Below are positions 60,401-64,000 of a stretch of 64,000 bases of DNA, one piece after another (the first letter of the stretch is position 1; every line of letters starts with the position of its first letter). Source of the DNA: an uncultured Caulobacteraceae bacterium (lineage in GTDB: Bacteria > Pseudomonadota > Alphaproteobacteria > Caulobacterales > Caulobacteraceae); assembly GCA_903872075.1 (NCBI GenBank), contig CAIQJF010000065.1, positions 1 to 64,000 of the forward strand, read 5' to 3'. The notes beneath the pieces were generated by a model, which saw nothing but the letters and a program-made list of their open reading frames with translations, was not told where the DNA came from and ran no database searches. The translations under genes were made by a program, and so were the position numbers.

Positions 60401-62629
60401 CTATTGCCGGGCCAGCTCGGCCTCGGCCACGGCATCGCGGTCGAGGCTTTGATCCAGGTCCATCGTCACGGTGACCTTCTTCAGCAGGCCGCGGAACCGG
60501 AAAGGCGCGCTGTAGTCCGCCACCGGGCTTCCGCGGTCGAGGCCGATGTCGAGACCTGACCAGGAGATGAAGTTGCGGAACCGCAGGTCGGTCTCGCTGG
60601 CGCCCACCGCCTGCCCGTCGACCAGAAGGGTGATCAGGCTCTTCTCCTGGCGGCGCCGCACGGCGACCCCGAGCGTGTGATGGCCCGCCGGTAGGACGGT
60701 CTCGCTGACGGTGGTCACCAACTCTCCGCCGATGTTCATGACATGCGTCAGGCGACCGTCCCGTACGAACAGACTGTAACCGCTGGTGGCGTCGCCGTGT
60801 GCAATCAGCACGCCGTCATCGCCATCGGAAATCCGCACCGCGGCTTGGATCTGGTAGGACCGTGAACGCACGTCCGGCGCCACGTCCGTGGGTAGATGTC
60901 CCATGCCGCGGTGGAAGGTGAATGCCTTGCGGGCGCCGTGATAGCGCTCGGCGTTCTCGGCAAAGCGTTGGGCGAACCGGTCATCGAGCGGCAGGACCTT
61001 GCAGCGTTCGGCCTGGACCCACCACTCGGCTACCAGTTCGGCGAGTTTTTCCGGGTGTGTCCCGGCCAGGTCATCGGTTTCCGAGAAGTCCTCATCCAGA
61101 TGATAGAGTTCCCAGACATCTGTCTCGTAAGGCGACCCTGGCGGATGAAAGCACACGGCCTTCCAGCCATCCTTCCAGAGGCCTCGATGGCCGAACATCT
61201 CAAAATACTGCGCCGCGCCGCGGGGGGAATCGGAATCGTCCAGGGTCCGGGCGAATGAGACGCCTTCCAGGGGTTGCTGCGGCACACCTCTCACCGTTTC
61301 CGGCGACGCGATCCCCAGCCAGTCCAGAATCGTCGGCGTGAGGTCAGAGGCGTGGCGGAACTGATGGCGGATCGCGCCCGGAGCGCCGATCCGAGCCGGC
61401 CAGGAGATCACCAGTGGGTCTCGGACTCCGCCGCCATGGGTGTTCTGCTTGTAGCGCCGGAGGGGTGTGTTGGAGGCCATCGCCCATCCCCAGGGAAAGT
61501 TGGAATGGGTGTCGGGACCGCCGATGTCGTCGATGCGGTTGATCTTGTCAGCGATCGATTCGGATTTGCCGTTGAACGGGCCCATGGCGTTGACCATCCC
61601 GAAGGGTCCACCCTCCTGGCTGGCGCCGTTGTCGCTCAGCACCAGGATCAAGGTGTTTTCGCTCACCCCCGCCGCTTCAAGAAAGGCGACGAGCCGCGCC
61701 AGATTCCGGTCGGCGTGGTCCAGCATCGCCGCATAGGCGCCCTGTAGGCGCGTGAACAGCCGCCGCTCATCCGGCGTGTGATCCGCCCAGGGCTGCACCA
61801 TGGCGTTGCGCGGTGGCAGGCGGGTGTCAGCGGGGACGAGCCCCATCGCCTTCTGACGGTCCAGTCGCCGGTCCCGCTCGGCGTCCCAGCCATCGGAGAA
61901 GACCGCATCGTATTTGAGGATCAGATCGCGCGGCGCCTGGTGAGGCGCATGGCACGCCCCGAGCGCCAGCCAAGCCAGCCAGGGGGTATCGGGCGAGTCG
62001 GCGATATGATCGGCGATGTAACGGATGGTCTGGTCGGTCAGGTCCTCGGTGAGGTGATAGCCGTCCGCATACCCGCCAGGGGGCGTGATCGGCGTGTTAT
62101 CGCGCACCAGTTCCGGCGCGTACTGGTCGGTTTCGGCGTCCATGAAACCATAGAAACGGTCGAAGCCACGCCCCAGCGGCCAGCCGTCGAAGGGGCCGGT
62201 CGGGCCGGTCTCGGTCAGAGTTGTGACGTGCCACTTGCCGATCATGTAGTTGCGGTAGCCGGCAGGCCGCAGCATCTCCGCCAGCGTTCCGGCCTCTGGC
62301 GCGATCTTCCCCCTGTAGCCGGGGTAGCCTGAATCAAAGTTGGCGAGACAGCCGACTCCCACAGAGTGGTGATTACGTCCGGTCAGCAGAGCCGCGCGCG
62401 TGGTCGAGCACATCGCCGTGGTGTGAAAGCCGGAATAGCGCAGACCGCGCGCCGCAAGACCGTCGATGGTGGGGGTTTCGATGGGCGAGCCATAGCAGCC
62501 GAAATCCGAAAATCCGACGTCGTCGAACAGCACCACGAGGATGTTCGGGGCGCTTTGGGGCGCGGCGGTGGCCGCGGGCCAGGCAGGTTGGGAGTCAGCC
62601 ACGGTCGTTCCGATAGTCGCGCCGGTCAT
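60401..62629 (-). CDS. Arylsulfatase-type sulfatase
   Basis: 742 residues of the alkaline-phosphatase-like sulfatase family. Metal ligands Asp36-Asp37 are in VVLFDDVGFSDFG. The formylglycine site is Cys74 in AMCSTTRAALLTGRNHHSVG, with Thr where the usual CxPSR has Pro. Other blocks are MIGKWHVT and LSDNGASQEGG. A C-terminal beta-rich domain (about 580-720) ends the protein. No signal peptide is seen, so it may be cytosolic. No modifying-enzyme gene is near. It hydrolyses a sulfate ester of unknown kind. Confidence 0.9.
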   Translation of the reverse strand: MTGATIGTTVADSQPAWPAATAAPQSAPNILVVLFDDVGFSDFGCYGSPIETPTIDGLAARGLRYSGFHTTAMCSTTRAALLTGRNHHSVGVGCLANFDSGYPGYRGKIAPEAGTLAEMLRPAGYRNYMIGKWHVTTLTETGPTGPFDGWPLGRGFDRFYGFMDAETDQYAPELVRDNTPITPPGGYADGYHLTEDLTDQTIRYIADHIADSPDTPWLAWLALGACHAPHQAPRDLILKYDAVFSDGWDAERDRRLDRQKAMGLVPADTRLPPRNAMVQPWADHTPDERRLFTRLQGAYAAMLDHADRNLARLVAFLEAAGVSENTLILVLSDNGASQEGGPFGMVNAMGPFNGKSESIADKINRIDDIGGPDTHSNFPWGWAMASNTPLRRYKQNTHGGGVRDPLVISWPARIGAPGAIRHQFRHASDLTPTILDWLGIASPETVRGVPQQPLEGVSFARTLDDSDSPRGAAQYFEMFGHRGLWKDGWKAVCFHPPGSPYETDVWELYHLDEDFSETDDLAGTHPEKLAELVAEWWVQAERCKVLPLDDRFAQRFAENAERYHGARKAFTFHRGMGHLPTDVAPDVRSRSYQIQAAVRISDGDDGVLIAHGDATSGYSLFVRDGRLTHVMNIGGELVTTVSETVLPAGHHTLGVAVRRRQEKSLITLLVDGQAVGASETDLRFRNFISWSGLDIGLDRGSPVADYSAPFRFRGLLKKVTVTMDLDQSLDRDAVAEAELARQ

Positions 62630-62667
62630 AGGGTCTCCATGTCTGAAAATAGCGCGATCCCGACAGT

Positions 62668-64000
62668 CTATTCGGCGACCGCAAATGACCGGCGTGGTTT
62701 GGGTGTCAGCGGGCGGAGCTTCAGTTCCCGCTCAAGGAGGGTTGCAAGGGTCTGGGCGCGCTTCGCTGTCTGTTCCCCCAGCAGAATCGGCACCCAGGCG
62801 GGTTCAGCCTGAAGCAGGACAACCCCCGGCTTGATGTCCAGGCGGGTGCGACGGAGCAGTTCCGGGCTGCGACCCGACAGATCACACCCGAGCCTGAGGG
62901 CCGCGCCGAGCGCCCGGGCCCGCTGTCGTCGCTCGTCGCTGAGCAGCCGGCTTACAACGACGGGATCGGGCAGCGTGCCAGTGGCTGTGTGCCGCGCGAA
63001 CGCGACACAAGCCAGGAAGGCGCGCTCGGCGTGGTCCAGACCCGCCAACGGCGCACGGAGGACCTGATTAAAAACCAGGTCGGCGCGATGGTCAGGGTGA
63101 AGCTGGGCGCCCAACTCGGCCAGGCGCGCCGAGGCGGCGAGCAGCGTCCTGTCGCGGTTTCCGAACAGCGGCGTCAGCTTGGCCATGCCCGGCCCGGCCC
63201 ACTCTTCAAGTGCTTGGCCCAGCGATTCGGCGACCGGCTTGCGACTACCTATGGCGGCGCACCCAGCGACCAGGGGATCCTGGTTGCGGATGTCCGCACC
63301 CATGGCCTGCCAGAGGAGCCCTTCGCGCAGGCCGTGAGCGCTGGTCACGACCTTCTGGATGTTCAGCCTCTCCACCAGGGTTTCCAGAATGATCGCCGCG
63401 TGCGGAAGTGTCTCCATCCGTCGACGTGAAATTCCGGGAATCCGCTCGAGAGAGTTCTTCGATTGCTGGCTGATCAGGCGCGAGGCGACGAGCACCTCCT
63501 GACGCCTCATCTCGTACTGATGAACGATGGAGAGCGGATAGCCGGAAATCCGCATGTGCAGCATCGTCAGGTTTCGCCACGCGCCGCCGACCGCGTGCAG
63601 CGTGTCCGACCGGAACGTCCGCTCGATGGAGCCGATGTGACGGTTGGCGGCCGCTCGCACAGCGGCGTGGTTCGCAGCCGCGCCATCGGCCATGGCGAAA
63701 GGGCCGAGGGGAAGGGTGATCCCGCGACCGGGTCCGTCCGGGCGGAGCGGAACGAGTTCGAGGCTCGCGCCGCCGAGGTCTCCCACAAGCCCCTTGGAGC
63801 CGGGCGCGCCGGCCATGACGCCCAGGGCGGCGTAGCGAGCCTCGTCCTCGCCGGACAGCACTTGCAGCTGAAATCCGGTCTCCAGTTCGACTCGTCGACG
63901 AAAGGCCTCGCCGTCGGCGGCCTCTCGCACCGCCGCGGTGGCCGCCGCATAGACGATGCGTGGGCGGCTTGAATCGATCAGCGCGCGGAACCGGGCCAGC
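62668..64000 (-). CDS. Ppx/GppA-family phosphatase (exopolyphosphatase), N-terminus outside the window
   Basis: The frame stays open to the right edge, adding about 23 codons upstream of the GTG at 63930 (ARFRALIDSSRPRIVYAAAT then AA), so the gene is partial. Family motifs: VYAAATAAVREAADGEAF, LSGEDEARYAALGVMAG and GLVGDLGGASLELVPL (actin-like ATPase fold). The later part, LERIPGISRRRMETLPHAAI, then HGLREGLL, is typical of Ppx/GppA. It degrades polyphosphate or pppGpp. Ppx versus GppA is not decided. Confidence 0.9.
   Translation of the reverse strand, partial: LARFRALIDSSRPRIVYAAATAAVREAADGEAFRRRVELETGFQLQVLSGEDEARYAALGVMAGAPGSKGLVGDLGGASLELVPLRPDGPGRGITLPLGPFAMADGAAANHAAVRAAANRHIGSIERTFRSDTLHAVGGAWRNLTMLHMRISGYPLSIVHQYEMRRQEVLVASRLISQQSKNSLERIPGISRRRMETLPHAAIILETLVERLNIQKVVTSAHGLREGLLWQAMGADIRNQDPLVAGCAAIGSRKPVAESLGQALEEWAGPGMAKLTPLFGNRDRTLLAASARLAELGAQLHPDHRADLVFNQVLRAPLAGLDHAERAFLACVAFARHTATGTLPDPVVVSRLLSDERRQRARALGAALRLGCDLSGRSPELLRRTRLDIKPGVVLLQAEPAWVPILLGEQTAKRAQTLATLLERELKLRPLTPKPRRSFAVAE

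Noticed and set aside
1-64000. tRNA or rRNA genes, CRISPR arrays, insertion sequences, prophage or integron parts
   Set aside because: I looked through the intergenic gaps and saw no cloverleaf, spaced repeat array, transposase or integrase. The gaps are short and mostly explained by promoters or hairpins.

Overview
This is a high-G+C alphaproteobacterial chromosome segment, most likely from the order Caulobacterales (Caulobacter/Phenylobacterium-like). That placement is an inference. It rests on the S10/spc/alpha ribosomal gene order with adk between secY and rpsM, GTG starts for rpsM and rpoA, an ATP12-type F1-ATPase chaperone, separate pccB and pccA genes, a TonB-dependent receptor, and promoters that fit the Caulobacter housekeeping pattern (TTGACGS, 10-14 nt, GCTANAWC). 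I see no rRNA or tRNA gene, CRISPR array, insertion sequence or phage gene. Almost all the DNA is coding.

Layout. 1-7754: end of the ribosomal super-operon, from the C-terminal part of rplE through rpsN, rpsH, rplF, rplR, rpsE, rpmD (58 codons), rplO, secY, adk, rpsM, rpsK and rpoA to rplQ. It has an internal terminator-like hairpin before rplO and its own strong promoter plus leader hairpin before rpsM. 7800-19443: accessory genes. These are a glutathione S-transferase, a D-2-hydroxyacid dehydrogenase, a GntR/ABC-ATPase/ABC-permease/membrane-protein operon with a perfect operator palindrome, an acyl-CoA dehydrogenase, a MocR regulator divergent from an EamA transporter and a PhzF enzyme, and a four-gene VOC-ArsR-SRPBCC-MFS operon behind a perfect inverted repeat. 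19525-25555: housekeeping genes for an HtrA-like protease, an alpha/beta hydrolase with no nucleophilic serine, a frameshifted PhnA-like gene, RarA, two RluA-family pseudouridine synthases and the fluoride channel CrcB.

25600-31215: a DUF3309 micro-protein with a stress-sigma-type promoter, a TetR regulator divergent from a secreted hydrolase, and a TonB receptor coupled to an MFS transporter. 31463-38067: an acyl-CoA catabolic run with a tandem acyl-CoA dehydrogenase pair, two enoyl-CoA hydratases, an SDR, a quinone-oxidoreductase-like MDR and an isochorismatase-family hydrolase. 38214-40988: a stand-alone receiver and a hybrid histidine kinase. 41306-45200: gnd-zwf (oxidative pentose phosphate) facing a Tat-exported GH1 beta-glucosidase. 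45291-55627: a CaiB CoA-transferase, the ATP12 chaperone, propionyl-CoA carboxylase subunits (pccB, pccA) flanking htpG (heat-shock promoter) and msrB, then pepA and holC. 55624-64000: an ABC-F ATPase, ndk, purM, rnd (probably leaderless), a sulfatase and a partial Ppx/GppA phosphatase running off the right edge.

No clearly new multi-gene system stands out. The most useful leads are the ArsR-controlled VOC/SRPBCC/MFS module, the tandem acyl-CoA dehydrogenases of which one lacks the catalytic glutamate, the Ser-to-Ala hydrolase, the frameshifted PhnA-like gene, several readable promoters (housekeeping, sigma-32, EcfG types), and repeated 35-58 bp tail-to-tail gene overlaps.
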